Both the position numbers and the translations under genes were made by a program. Shown here piece by piece: positions 25,432 to 33,850 of a stretch of 64,000 nucleotides of DNA (position 1 is its first letter; the number at the start of each line of letters is the position of its first letter). Under the pieces are notes generated by a model. That model saw only the letters and a list, made by a program, of their open reading frames with translations. It was not told the DNA's origin and searched no databases. Origin of the DNA: DATAEY01 sp045805565. Its GTDB lineage: Bacteria; Actinomycetota; Thermoleophilia; Solirubrobacterales; Solirubrobacteraceae. The stretch lies in contig JBJMKZ010000036.1 in NCBI GenBank assembly GCA_045805565.1, forward strand, positions 1 to 64,000, in the 5' to 3' direction.

Positions 25432-26382
25432 ATGGCCACCGCCGAGACGCTCACCGCCGAGGACCGGATCCTCACCACCGCCTGCGGGCTGCTCGATCGG
25501 TCCGATCGGGGCAAGCTGGCGCTCACCGGCCCGGAGGCGAAGCAGTTCCTAAACGGCCAGGTGACGAACGACGTGGAGGCGCTCGAGCCCGGCCGCGGCT
25601 GCTACGCCGCCTTCCTCACGCACAAGGGCAAGATGCGGGGCGACCTGCGGGTGCTGGACCTCGGCGACGAGCTGTGGCTCGACACAGAGCGCGTCACGCT
25701 GCAGGAGCTGTTCAACATGATCCGCCGCTTCAAGGTGGGCTACGACGTGGAGGTGCACAAGCGCACCCTCGAGCGCGCGCTCCTGTCGCTGATCGGGCCT
25801 CGGTCCCGCGCGGTGGCGGACGCCGCCTCGCTTGGGCGGGACGAGCACGACAATGCGGCCGGCGAGGTCGCCGGGGTCCCGGTGCGCCTGGTGGCGACCG
25901 ACGTCGGCGTCGACGTCATCTGCGACGCCGAGCGCGGCGAGGAAGTGCGGGCGGGGCTCGCCGCGCGCGGCGCGGCGGCGGTGTCCGAGGAGGCGGCCGA
26001 GTGCCTGCGGGTCGAAAGTGGGCGCCCGCGCTGGGGGCTCGAGCTCGACCAGGCCACGATCCCCGAGGAGGCGGGGCTCAACCAGCGCGCGGTGTCGTTC
26101 ACCAAGGGGTGCTACGTGGGGCAGGAGACAGTCGCGCGGCTGTTCTACAAGGGAAAGCCCAATCGCCACCTGCGCGGGCTGCGCCTGTCGGGACCAGCGG
26201 AGCCCGGCGGCGGGCTGGGCCTGGGCGGCCGCGACGTGGGCCGGCTCGGCAGCGTGGCCGTGTCTCCGCGCCACGGGGCGATCGGCCTCGCCATCGTGCG
26301 CAGGGAGGCCCAGCCGGGAGACCGCCTGGCCGTGGGTGACGGCGCGGTCACCGCGGAGGTCGTGGCGCTGCCGTTCGGATGA
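25432..26382 (+). CDS. YgfZ/GcvT-family folate-binding protein
   Basis: 316 residues. QFLNGQVTNDV and CYAAFLTHKGKM open the GcvT-like fold and the family signature KGCYVGQE is at 225-232, with Cys227. YgfZ proteins bind tetrahydrofolate and help assembly or repair of certain iron-sulfur enzymes. The fold is full length with no truncation. Divergent from the metal-regulated mntR-mntH operon, which may reflect shared metal/oxidant physiology. Confidence 0.88.
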   Translation: MATAETLTAEDRILTTACGLLDRSDRGKLALTGPEAKQFLNGQVTNDVEALEPGRGCYAAFLTHKGKMRGDLRVLDLGDELWLDTERVTLQELFNMIRRFKVGYDVEVHKRTLERALLSLIGPRSRAVADAASLGRDEHDNAAGEVAGVPVRLVATDVGVDVICDAERGEEVRAGLAARGAAAVSEEAAECLRVESGRPRWGLELDQATIPEEAGLNQRAVSFTKGCYVGQETVARLFYKGKPNRHLRGLRLSGPAEPGGGLGLGGRDVGRLGSVAVSPRHGAIGLAIVRREAQPGDRLAVGDGAVTAEVVALPFG

Positions 26383-26449
26383 GGCGCGGCCGGCCGTGAC
26401 CTTTGGGCCGGTCGGTCGTCTTGGGATATGTATATAGGACCCCACCTAT

Positions 26450-26456
26450 AAGGAGG
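26450..26456 (+). promoter_or_regulatory. Strong ribosome-binding site AAGGAGG
   Basis: A seven-base match to the anti-Shine-Dalgarno, 9 bases before the ATG of the 42-residue protein. It is preceded by an unusually AT-rich patch (26425-26450, with TATGTATATAGG) that probably holds the promoter. Confidence 0.65.
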
Positions 26457-26465
26457 CATCCATCC

Positions 26466-26594
26466 ATGGGGCGTCACAAGGGCAAGGGCAAGAACAAGAT
26501 CAACTCGGTCTCGCCGGCCGTGAACGGCGACGACAACGAGGACACCGGCCAGTCCCAGACCCAGCCCTCCGAGCAGTCGGCGGACGACTCGTAA
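26466..26594 (+). CDS. Small hydrophilic protein, 42 residues
   Basis: MGRHKGKGKNKINSVSPAVN followed by an acidic Gln/Ser-rich tail ending SADDS. The N-terminal third is strongly basic, the rest acidic. No Cys, no hydrophobic segment. The near-perfect ribosome site and a terminator 55 bases after the stop make it a convincing, well-expressed single-gene unit. I do not recognise the family. It sits immediately before an ABC exporter and a protein kinase. Confidence 0.75.
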   Translation: MGRHKGKGKNKINSVSPAVNGDDNEDTGQSQTQPSEQSADDS

Positions 26595-26648
26595 CCCTGC
26601 GAGCACCCGCAAGCTCGTGACACCAAGCTGGCGCAAGCCGGCCGACGG

Positions 26649-26668
26649 CCCCGCCCCCGGCGGGGTTT
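26649..26668 (+). terminator. Rho-independent-like terminator after the 42-residue gene
   Basis: Stem CCCCGCC (26649-26655), loop CCC, stem GGCGGGG (26659-26665), then TTT. It separates the small gene from the ABC exporter, whose start codon is only 11 bases further. Confidence 0.6.
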
Positions 26669-26678
26669 CGTCGTGTTG

Positions 26679-28586
26679 ATGCGGGACGACGCCGGGACGG
26701 CGGGAGACGCTCGCCCGAGTCCGGGGCGGCTGTACTCCCGCCTGTGGCGGGCGCTGGCGCCCCCGTCCAAGGGCGGCGGCGTGGTGGCCGCCGCCCCGCC
26801 GGTGCCCATCGCCGAGATCTTCCGCCGCTTCTGGCCCTACGCCCGGCCGCTGCGGCGCTGGATCGCCGTGTCGCTGCTGCTGGTCGGGCTGGTCCCGCTA
26901 ATCGAGACCGCCACGATCTGGATGTTCAAGCTGGTGGTCGACGACGTCCTCGTGCCGCGGGACTTCGGGCCGTTCTGGTGGATCGCGCTGGCCTACCTGG
27001 GGCTCACGCTGCTCGACGGCGTCGCCTCGTTCCTAGACGATTACGTGGCCACCTGGGTGGGCGAGCGCTTCCTGCTCTCGCTGCGGACCGACTTCTTCGC
27101 GCACCTGCAGAGGCTCTCGCTCGACTTCTTCGAGCGGCGCCGCCTCGGCGACCTGCTGGCGCGCCTGACCGGCGACATCACGACGATCGAGAGCTTCGTG
27201 CTGTCGGGGGTGACCGACGCGCTGTCCTACGGGCTGCGAATCGTCTTCTTCACCGGCGCCCTGTTCCTGCTGCGTTGGGAGCTCGCTCTGGTGTCGCTGT
27301 TGGTGGCTCCGCTGTTCTGGCTCTCCGCGCGCCGGTTCTCACGGCTCATCAAGCGGGCGTCGCGGGAGAAGCGCCGGCGCAGCGGCTCGGTCAGCGCGGT
27401 CGCCGAGGAGAGCCTGTCCAACGCGCCGCTGGTGCAGGCCTACAACCGCCAGCAGCACGAGGTCGATCGCTTCCACGAGCAGAACCTCGGCGCGTTCGAG
27501 GCCGAGATGGCCTCAACGCGGGTGAAGGCGCTGTTCAGCCCGCTGGTGGACGTGATCGAGTTGGCCGGCGCGCTGGTGGTGATCGGGATGGGTACCTGGG
27601 AGCTGTCGCAGGGGCGCCTGTCGCTCGGAGGCCTGCTCGCCTTCATGGCCTTCCTGACCCAGCTCTACAGCCCGATCCGCGGGCTGGCTCGCCTGAGCAA
27701 CCGCATCTATTCGGCGTCGGCCGGAGCCGAGCGGATCATCGAGTTCCTCGACTCCGAGCCCGCGGTCAGCGACCGCCCGCGGCCCAGGTCGCTGCCGCGG
27801 GCGCGGGGGGACGTGCAGTTCGAGGACGTCACGTTCGCCTATCCGGCGTCCCCGGGCCCGCCTCGGCTGCCCGCGGTCCGCGACGTCTCGCTGACGGTCG
27901 GGCCTGGTCAGACGGTCGCGCTGGTGGGGCCCAGCGGCGCCGGCAAGTCGACGCTGGCCAAGCTGCTGCTGCGCTTCTACGACCCGGACGCCGGCGTCAT
28001 CCGCCTCGACGGGGTGGCGCTCGACGATCTGCGCCTGGAGGACCTGCGGGCCAACGTCGCGGTCGTCCTGCAGGAGACGCTGGTGTTCGACGGGACCATC
28101 CGGGAGAACATCGCCTACGGCCGGCCCGGGGCCACCCAGGCGCAGATCGAGGCCGCGGCTCGCGCCGCCGACCTCGAATCGCTGCTGGCCTCGCTCCCCG
28201 CCGGGCTCGACACACACGTCGGACAGAAGGGGCGCCGCCTCTCCGGGGGCCAGCGCCAGCGGGTGGCCATCGCCCGCGCCATGGTGCGCGATGCGCCGGT
28301 GCTGCTGCTCGACGAGCCCACCACCGGGATCGACGCGGACTCCAGTCGCCGGATCCTCGGGCCGCTGCGACGGCTGATCGGCGGCCGGGCGACGATCGTG
28401 ATCTCGCACAACCTCCTGACCGTACGGGAGGCCGACGAGATCGTGGTCCTCGACCACGGCCGCGTGATCGAGCGGGGAAGCCACGACGAGCTCATCGGCG
28501 CGGGCGGGCGCTACGCCGCCCTGTACCGCCTGCATGCGCCGCCGCCCGACGGAGACCTGTCGGCGACGCCGCGGGTGGCCTCGTGA
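26679..28586 (+). CDS. ABC exporter, fused permease and ATPase
   Basis: 635 residues from the ATG at 26679 (a GTG at 26673 is in frame). The permease half has about six membrane segments between 55 and 330. The ATPase half has Walker A GPSGAGKST at 417-425, signature LSGGQRQRV from 521 and Walker B VLLLDEPTTG with the catalytic Glu. The homodimeric type-IV exporter layout moves lipids, drugs or peptides outward. No N-terminal C39 peptidase domain is present. Its stop overlaps the kinase start (GTGA). Confidence 0.92.
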   Translation: MRDDAGTAGDARPSPGRLYSRLWRALAPPSKGGGVVAAAPPVPIAEIFRRFWPYARPLRRWIAVSLLLVGLVPLIETATIWMFKLVVDDVLVPRDFGPFWWIALAYLGLTLLDGVASFLDDYVATWVGERFLLSLRTDFFAHLQRLSLDFFERRRLGDLLARLTGDITTIESFVLSGVTDALSYGLRIVFFTGALFLLRWELALVSLLVAPLFWLSARRFSRLIKRASREKRRRSGSVSAVAEESLSNAPLVQAYNRQQHEVDRFHEQNLGAFEAEMASTRVKALFSPLVDVIELAGALVVIGMGTWELSQGRLSLGGLLAFMAFLTQLYSPIRGLARLSNRIYSASAGAERIIEFLDSEPAVSDRPRPRSLPRARGDVQFEDVTFAYPASPGPPRLPAVRDVSLTVGPGQTVALVGPSGAGKSTLAKLLLRFYDPDAGVIRLDGVALDDLRLEDLRANVAVVLQETLVFDGTIRENIAYGRPGATQAQIEAAARAADLESLLASLPAGLDTHVGQKGRRLSGGQRQRVAIARAMVRDAPVLLLDEPTTGIDADSSRRILGPLRRLIGGRATIVISHNLLTVREADEIVVLDHGRVIERGSHDELIGAGGRYAALYRLHAPPPDGDLSATPRVAS

Positions 28587-29431
28587 GCGCGGTCACCGCG
28601 ACCGCCCCCGTCGCCGGAACGACGGTCGAGCCTCCCCGGCCCGCGGGAGCCCGCCTCGCGTCCGGCTACCGCGTGATCTCCCATCTGCACCGCAGCCGCA
28701 TCCTGGACACCTACGACCTGTGGAGCGACGAGCGCGAGTGCCGCTGCGTCGGGAAGGCCCTGCGGCCCGATCGCATGGACGACGCGCGCGCGCGAGACCG
28801 CCTGATCGACGAGGGTCGACTGCTCGCCCGCCTGACCCATCCGCACATCGTGCGCGCCTACGACACCGTGAGTGGCGCACAGCCGCTGGTGGTCCTCGAG
28901 ACGCTAGGCGGTCACACCCTCGACTACCTGGTCAAGCGCTCGCGCCGGCGACTTCGGGAGGACGACCTCGTGTTGCTCGGGCTGCAGCTGGCGTCGGCGG
29001 TTGGCTACCTGCACGCCCAGGGCTACCTCCATCTCGACCTCAAGCCCGCCAACGTGGTCATCGGGGAGGACGGGCGGGCGCGCCTGCTCGACCTCAGCCT
29101 CGCCCGTCCCCCGGGCCCGGCCGGGCCCGGCGTCGGCACCCGTCCGTACCAGTCGCCGGAGCAGGCGCGAGGCGGGGTGCTGGGGCCGGCGGCGGACGTC
29201 TGGGGCCTGGGCGCGGTGCTGTGGGAGGCCGCCGCCGGCCGCCGTGTGTTTCCGGTCCACGGCGACGAGCCCCCTCCCCAGCTCGAGCGCCGGGCCGAAC
29301 CGGTGCGCCGCCGCCGGCGGCGCCTGTCGGACCAGCTCGCCGCCGCGATCGACCGGTGCCTGGAGCCCGAGGCCACAGCCCGCCCGCTGCTCGTCGAGCT
29401 GACCGCGCGGCTGAAGCCGCTGGCCGCCTAA
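28583..29431 (+). CDS. Serine/threonine protein kinase-like protein, cytoplasmic, degenerate
   Basis: 282 residues. Lys58 (CRCVGKALR), Glu77, the catalytic loop HLDLKPANVV (Asp152, Asn157) and GTRPYQSPEQ at 185-194 are present. The glycine-rich loop is missing (VISHLHRSRILDTYD), and the metal-binding DFG is DLS at 170-172. No membrane segment or PASTA domain. The GTG overlaps the ABC exporter stop, so the kinase is made with it and may modify it or its cargo; activity is uncertain. Confidence 0.85.
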   Translation: MSAVTATAPVAGTTVEPPRPAGARLASGYRVISHLHRSRILDTYDLWSDERECRCVGKALRPDRMDDARARDRLIDEGRLLARLTHPHIVRAYDTVSGAQPLVVLETLGGHTLDYLVKRSRRRLREDDLVLLGLQLASAVGYLHAQGYLHLDLKPANVVIGEDGRARLLDLSLARPPGPAGPGVGTRPYQSPEQARGGVLGPAADVWGLGAVLWEAAAGRRVFPVHGDEPPPQLERRAEPVRRRRRRLSDQLAAAIDRCLEPEATARPLLVELTARLKPLAA

Positions 29432-31113
29432 GCCTCGCCTGACCGGGCCCCGGCCACGAAGTCGGCGAGCGCTCGGGGCGACGGCGGCGGGTCCAACGGC
29501 AGCGAAGGCACGTCGCGTGAGGCCAGCCAGGTCGCCACGATTCGCACCTCGTCCACCTCCGCCGGGTGGATCGAGCCGGGCGCTCCGGGCGGCGGCCGCG
29601 AGGCCAGCGCCAGCGCGGTGCGCCGCTGGAGCTCGGCGGCGGCGGGCAGTGGTCCCCAGTCGGCGACGCGACCGCCAACCAGCCAGAGGGCGTCGAACCC
29701 CGCGGCGCCGCCGCCCGACGGCGCCAGCACCAGGCGGGGAGCGGCGTGGGCGGCGCCCAGCACGCCGTCGAGTCGCCCCAACAGGACGGCCAGCCGTCGC
29801 CGGCGGCGCCGCAGCGCGGCTGCGCGCTCGAACTTCAGCTCGGCGGCGGCCGCGCGCATCTGACTCTCGACGTGATCGAGTAGGCGCCCGCGCGCGTCCC
29901 CCCCGTCGGCGAACAGCGCCAGCGCGCCGTCGAGCCGCCGCCGGTAGAGATTGGGGTCGAGGTCGCCCAGGCAGGGAGACAGGCAACGGCCCATCTGGCC
30001 GTAGGCCGACGGGTGTTCGCGGCGTGGCAGCCGGCGCCCACAGTGACGCAGCCCGAAGAGGGAGTTGAGCTGCTCCACCAGCTCCGCCGCGGCCGCCCGC
30101 CCGCGCAGCGGGCCGACGCAAACCGCCAGCCCGGCCGACGGCCGTGAAGCCACCTCCAGGATCGGAAACGGGATGTCCAGACGACAGCGGATGTAGACCC
30201 AGGGGTCGACGCGCTTGAGGTTCAGGTTGCCCGGCGGGCGCAGCCGCTTGATCAGTCGACTCTCGACGAGCAGCGCGCCGAGCTCCGAGCGGGTCGCCTG
30301 GTGCTCGACCATCGCGGCGTGCGCGGTCCAGCCGGCATGGGGCGCCCCCGGGGCGAAGTGCGAGCGCGCGCGTGACCGCAGCCGCACCGACTTGCCGACG
30401 TAGAGCGCGTGCCCGGCCGCATCGCGGAAGACGTAGACGCCGGGGGCATCCGGCAGGTCGGTGAAGTCGACGGGCGGCGGCGGGCTCGAGGCCGGCTCCA
30501 GCCGGCCGGGAGGGCGCCGCCGCCGCGCGCGTCGGCGCCGGGCGAACAGCTCCACCGCGTCTCGCACCGTCTCGGCGTGCGCGGACAGGCGGCCGAACAG
30601 CGCGCAGAAGATGCGCGCGCACGTCTCGGCGTCCGGCAGCGCGCGGTGCGAGCGCTCGACGTCGATGTCGAGCGCGCGCGCGAGGGCCGCCAGCCGGCGC
30701 TGACCGGCCAGGGGGGCGAAGCGACGGGCCAACGCGACGGTGCATAGCACCGGCGGGTCGGGCCAGGGCAGGTCGGCGGCGGCGAACCCGCGCGCGAGTG
30801 CGCGACGGTCGAATCCGGCGGCGTGGGCCACCATCACCCGTCCGCGTAGGCGCTCGCCCAGCCGCGGCAGCACCACCTCGGGCGGCTCGGCGCACGCCAG
30901 CATGGCCTCGGTGATCCCGGTCAGCCGCTGTACCCCGGGTGGCAGGGCTCGGCGCACCGCCACCAGCGACTCGAAGCGGTCGTGCAGCTCCCCACCGCCG
31001 ACCAGTACCGCGCCCACCTCGGTGAGCTCGCACTCCTCGCCCCCGCGACCGTTGGTCTCGACGTCGAGCACCAGGAACTCCGCCGTGCGCAGCGGCTGAT
31101 CGAGCACGTCCAT
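29428..31113 (-). CDS. DEDDh 3'-5' exonuclease fused to a GIY-YIG (UvrC-like) nuclease
   Basis: 561 residues. An N-terminal exonuclease domain has LVLDVETNG at 14-22, VAHAAGFDRRAL and HRALPDAE, like DnaQ. From about 225 a GIY-YIG domain follows (GVYVFRDAAGHALYVGKS, then SRLIKRLRPPGNLNL) and a UvrC-like central region (QMGRCLSPC, AAELKFERAAALRRR). The fusion is known from actinobacteria (M. tuberculosis Rv2191) and probably trims or incises damaged DNA. The helix-hairpin-helix and RNase H end of UvrC are absent. It converges with the kinase, overlapping 4 bases. Confidence 0.9.
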   Translation of the reverse strand: MDVLDQPLRTAEFLVLDVETNGRGGEECELTEVGAVLVGGGELHDRFESLVAVRRALPPGVQRLTGITEAMLACAEPPEVVLPRLGERLRGRVMVAHAAGFDRRALARGFAAADLPWPDPPVLCTVALARRFAPLAGQRRLAALARALDIDVERSHRALPDAETCARIFCALFGRLSAHAETVRDAVELFARRRRARRRRPPGRLEPASSPPPPVDFTDLPDAPGVYVFRDAAGHALYVGKSVRLRSRARSHFAPGAPHAGWTAHAAMVEHQATRSELGALLVESRLIKRLRPPGNLNLKRVDPWVYIRCRLDIPFPILEVASRPSAGLAVCVGPLRGRAAAAELVEQLNSLFGLRHCGRRLPRREHPSAYGQMGRCLSPCLGDLDPNLYRRRLDGALALFADGGDARGRLLDHVESQMRAAAAELKFERAAALRRRRRRLAVLLGRLDGVLGAAHAAPRLVLAPSGGGAAGFDALWLVGGRVADWGPLPAAAELQRRTALALASRPPPGAPGSIHPAEVDEVRIVATWLASRDVPSLPLDPPPSPRALADFVAGARSGEA

Positions 31114-31225
31114 GCCAGGTGTCTACGCCGCCGTTCGGACGGGCTGCACCGCGACTTGCACAAGACGATTGGGGCGCCCCGCGAGCGGGGTACGATTGGC
31201 CCACCTCCAGGAGAAGGGACGCTCG

Positions 31226-31453
31226 ATGACCACCACCGCCGCGAGACCCGAAGAGCTCCTCACCATCGAGGAAATCGACGAGCGCACCCTCGACGCCTGG
31301 ACGGCCTACCGCGACAGCCTGCGAGAACTCACGGGGCGCGAGTACGACGAGGCCGAGCACCGCTGCTGGGAACGCCTGCAGCGCAAGCTGCGCCATCTCG
31401 AGCAGTGCCGCCTCGAGCTCAGCGCCGGCGAGGAGCAGCGGTCCTCCGCCTGA
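31226..31453 (+). CDS. Small conserved hypothetical protein, 75 residues
   Basis: MTTTAARPEELLTIEEIDER followed by predicted helices rich in Glu and Arg (LRELTGREYDEAEHRCWERL). Soluble and helical. A ribosome site AGGAGAAGGG lies about 7 bases before the ATG and TACGAT at 31191-31196 could be a -10 element. No recognised family. Divergent from the nuclease fusion. Confidence 0.65.
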   Translation: MTTTAARPEELLTIEEIDERTLDAWTAYRDSLRELTGREYDEAEHRCWERLQRKLRHLEQCRLELSAGEEQRSSA

Positions 31454-31557
31454 CCGGCGTGCCGGAATCCGGGTCCGGCCGGATCGCGGATGGCCGCAGC
31501 GTCGGCTAGGGTTGGCGCTGAACTCGCCGCGCGGCGTACAGGTCGCCGACTGCACGG

Positions 31558-32007
31558 ATGGAGAGGACGCACCGCAAATCGATGTCGCCGTGGCGCCGGA
31601 CATTCGGCGTCGCCACGGCGGTCGTCGGCGCCGTGGCCTTCGCCGGATGCGGCCAGCAGCAGCACTACGCCAAGAGCCCGCGCCCGCCGGCGCCGATCAC
31701 CATCGCGGCGTACATCTCGCCGACGCGGGTGTCGGTGTCGCCCTCCTCCTTCGGCGCCGGGCCGATCAACGTGCTGGTGACCAACCAGAGCTCGACCTCG
31801 CAGGAGGTCACCTTCGAGACCGGTGGGTCAGGCTCCAGCGTGACGCAGTCCACCGGTCCCATCAATCCGGGAGACACCGGCGAGATCAAGCTGTTCGTCC
31901 GTCAGGGCGAGTACCGGCTGCGCGCGAGCAGCGGCGCGATCGTGCCCGCCACCATGACGGTGGGCGGTCAGCGCCCCAGCGCGCAGAACCAGGTGCTGCA
32001 GCCCTGA
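31558..32007 (+). CDS. Predicted lipoprotein, cupredoxin-like
   Basis: 149 residues with an N-terminal lipoprotein signal: basic RR, hydrophobic FGVATAVVGAVAFAGC, lipobox Cys31. The mature part (ISPTRVSVSPSSFGAGPINV, QEVTFETGG, EIKLFVRQGEYRL) has the beta-sandwich rhythm of cupredoxin-like proteins but without the copper-ligand His/Cys/Met set. Probably exported and membrane-anchored. The ATG at 31582 gives a more usual signal length and is a good alternative start. Confidence 0.7.
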   Translation: MERTHRKSMSPWRRTFGVATAVVGAVAFAGCGQQQHYAKSPRPPAPITIAAYISPTRVSVSPSSFGAGPINVLVTNQSSTSQEVTFETGGSGSSVTQSTGPINPGDTGEIKLFVRQGEYRLRASSGAIVPATMTVGGQRPSAQNQVLQP

Positions 32008-32096
32008 GCGCCCCCGGGGCCGAGAGGGCCGCGTCGATCGCGCCAGACCGCGCGACCCTCTGCGGGCAAAGGGGGAGTCACGTCGCCTCCAGCGGC

Positions 32097-32102
32097 TACG
32101 GT
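32097..32102 (+). promoter_or_regulatory. -10-like TACGGT for corA
   Basis: TACGGT is followed by 7 bases and the GTG at 32110, the spacing expected of a leaderless mRNA. Confidence 0.35.
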
Positions 32103-32109
32103 CCGGCCC

Positions 32110-33045
32110 GTGCAGGTGCTCACCTCGCTCGACCCGGACGCCATCGCGTCGCTGCGCTCGCGCGGCGAGTTCTTCTGGTTGGACCTCGCCCAGCCCAGCA
32201 GCGACGACATAGCCAGGCTGCAGGAGCTCTTCTCGCTGCATCCCCTCGCGGTCGAGGACATCACCGAGGTCGGTCAGCGGCCCAAGCTCGACGACTACGG
32301 CGACTACCTGTTGATGGTGTTCTACGGGGCGCGCCTGGACGAGGAGAGGCGTCCGGCCCTGGTCGAGGTGGAGCTGGTGATCCACGGCGACTACATCGTC
32401 ACCTGCCACCGCGAGCCGTGCCTCGAGCTGACCGAACTGCACCGCGACCTCGGGGAGCGCCCGCCCGGCAGCGAGCAGTTCGTGGTCTACCGCGTGGTGG
32501 ACACGTTGACCGACACCTTCTTCCCGGTGCTATCGACGATCGACGACGAGATCGACGAGCTGGAGAACGAGGTGATCAGCCAACCGACCGACCAGCAGCT
32601 GCAGCGGATCTTCCGACTCAAGCGCGGCCTGGTCGTGATGCGCAAGGTGATCTCGCCTCAGCGCGACCTGTTCGCGCGGGCCGGGGACGACATCATCAAC
32701 CTTCCCGGCCTCGAGCCCGGGACGCGCGACTACTTCCGTGACGTCTACGACCACCTGATCCGGATCTCGGACCTGATCGACTCCTACCGCGACCTGCTGA
32801 CCGGCGCGATGGACGTCTACCTGTCCACGGTGTCCAACCGGCTCAACGGGATCATGAAGCAGCTCACGACCATCGCCACCATCTTCCTCCCCTTGGCGTT
32901 CGTGACCGGCTTCTTCGGCCAGAACTTCGGCTGGATGGTGGCCCGCGTGAACTCCCTGGCCGCATTCCTGGTGCTGGGAATCGGCGGCGTGCTCCTCTCG
33001 GGGGCGGTGCTGTTCGCCTACTTTCGCCGCGCCGGCTTCCTCTAG
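32110..33045 (+). CDS. corA: CorA-family divalent cation transporter
   Basis: 311 residues: a long cytoplasmic alpha/beta domain (FFWLDLAQPSSDDIARLQEL, HPLAVEDITEVGQRPKLDDY), a stalk helix (YLSTVSNRLNGIMKQLT) and two C-terminal membrane segments. The signature at the pore entrance, normally GMN, reads FFGQNFGWM, a GQN variant. Family members take up Mg2+, Co2+ or other divalent cations as pentamers. The metal may differ from Mg2+ because of the changed motif. Its stop is 2 bases from the opposing gene. Confidence 0.92.
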   Translation: MQVLTSLDPDAIASLRSRGEFFWLDLAQPSSDDIARLQELFSLHPLAVEDITEVGQRPKLDDYGDYLLMVFYGARLDEERRPALVEVELVIHGDYIVTCHREPCLELTELHRDLGERPPGSEQFVVYRVVDTLTDTFFPVLSTIDDEIDELENEVISQPTDQQLQRIFRLKRGLVVMRKVISPQRDLFARAGDDIINLPGLEPGTRDYFRDVYDHLIRISDLIDSYRDLLTGAMDVYLSTVSNRLNGIMKQLTTIATIFLPLAFVTGFFGQNFGWMVARVNSLAAFLVLGIGGVLLSGAVLFAYFRRAGFL

Positions 33046-33047
33046 CT

Positions 33048-33734
33048 CTAGGTCAGGATGTTCACCGCCCGGCCCGCCACCAGGGCGATCGTGATCAGCG
33101 AGGCCAGGGCCTGGACGAGCATGAGCAGCTTGGCTCTCGCGGTGAGCGGCATCGTGTCGGTGGGACTGAACGCGGTGGAATTGGTGAACGACAGGTAGAG
33201 ATAGTCGACGAAGCCCGCGCGCCATCCCCGGCCGGGCGTGGGAACGGTCATCTGGGCGAACAGGAAGTCGGGCGCGGACGCGTGGTCACGCGCGCGATTG
33301 CCGGGCCCGCCGCGGTCCATCTGCCAGTACCAGAGCCCGAACACCACCACGTTGGTGAGCCAGATGTCGATCGCGGACAGGATCACCTGGCGTCCGTTGG
33401 CGGTGCCGCCCGCGAGCAGGTGGTCGACGAGCAGCGCCAGGGCCAGCGCATTGGCCGCGCTGATCAGCGCGATCAGCGCGATGTCCGCGGCGCGACGCCG
33501 GGGGGTCTCGTCGCGCGGATGCGCGGGGTTGGTGGCGAACAGCCCCACCAGCAGGATCGCCTCCAGCGCGGGGACGAGCCATCTCGGCCCCAACGTCAAC
33601 CGTTCGGGCAACACGACGTGCAGGAGCAGCGCCGCCAGCACGGAGAGCTGGGCGGGCCAATACGGATCGCCCTTGGCGAGTCCCGCCACCGCGCTCCGGG
33701 CCTCGTCCGAGGTTTTCCGGGTCGCTCGCGCCAC
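33048..33734 (-). CDS. DUF1345-like membrane protein
   Basis: 228 residues with about six membrane segments (LSVLAALLLHVVLPERL, LEAILLVGLFATNP, ADIALIALISAANALALALL and others). The C-terminal YLYLSFTNSTAFSPTDTMPL resembles the ion-channel-like filter region of DUF1345 proteins. Function unknown. GTG start with no strong ribosome site; converges with corA. Confidence 0.78.
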   Translation of the reverse strand: MARATRKTSDEARSAVAGLAKGDPYWPAQLSVLAALLLHVVLPERLTLGPRWLVPALEAILLVGLFATNPAHPRDETPRRRAADIALIALISAANALALALLVDHLLAGGTANGRQVILSAIDIWLTNVVVFGLWYWQMDRGGPGNRARDHASAPDFLFAQMTVPTPGRGWRAGFVDYLYLSFTNSTAFSPTDTMPLTARAKLLMLVQALASLITIALVAGRAVNILT

Positions 33735-33850
33735 CGCGCAACGCTACCGCGCAGCGTCCACGCCCTTGACGGTCGCGCCGATCACCTGGGGCTTCGCCTG
33801 CCGAACGGCGCCGGTAGGCTTCGGCGCCCCGACCAGGAGGAACCGACACC

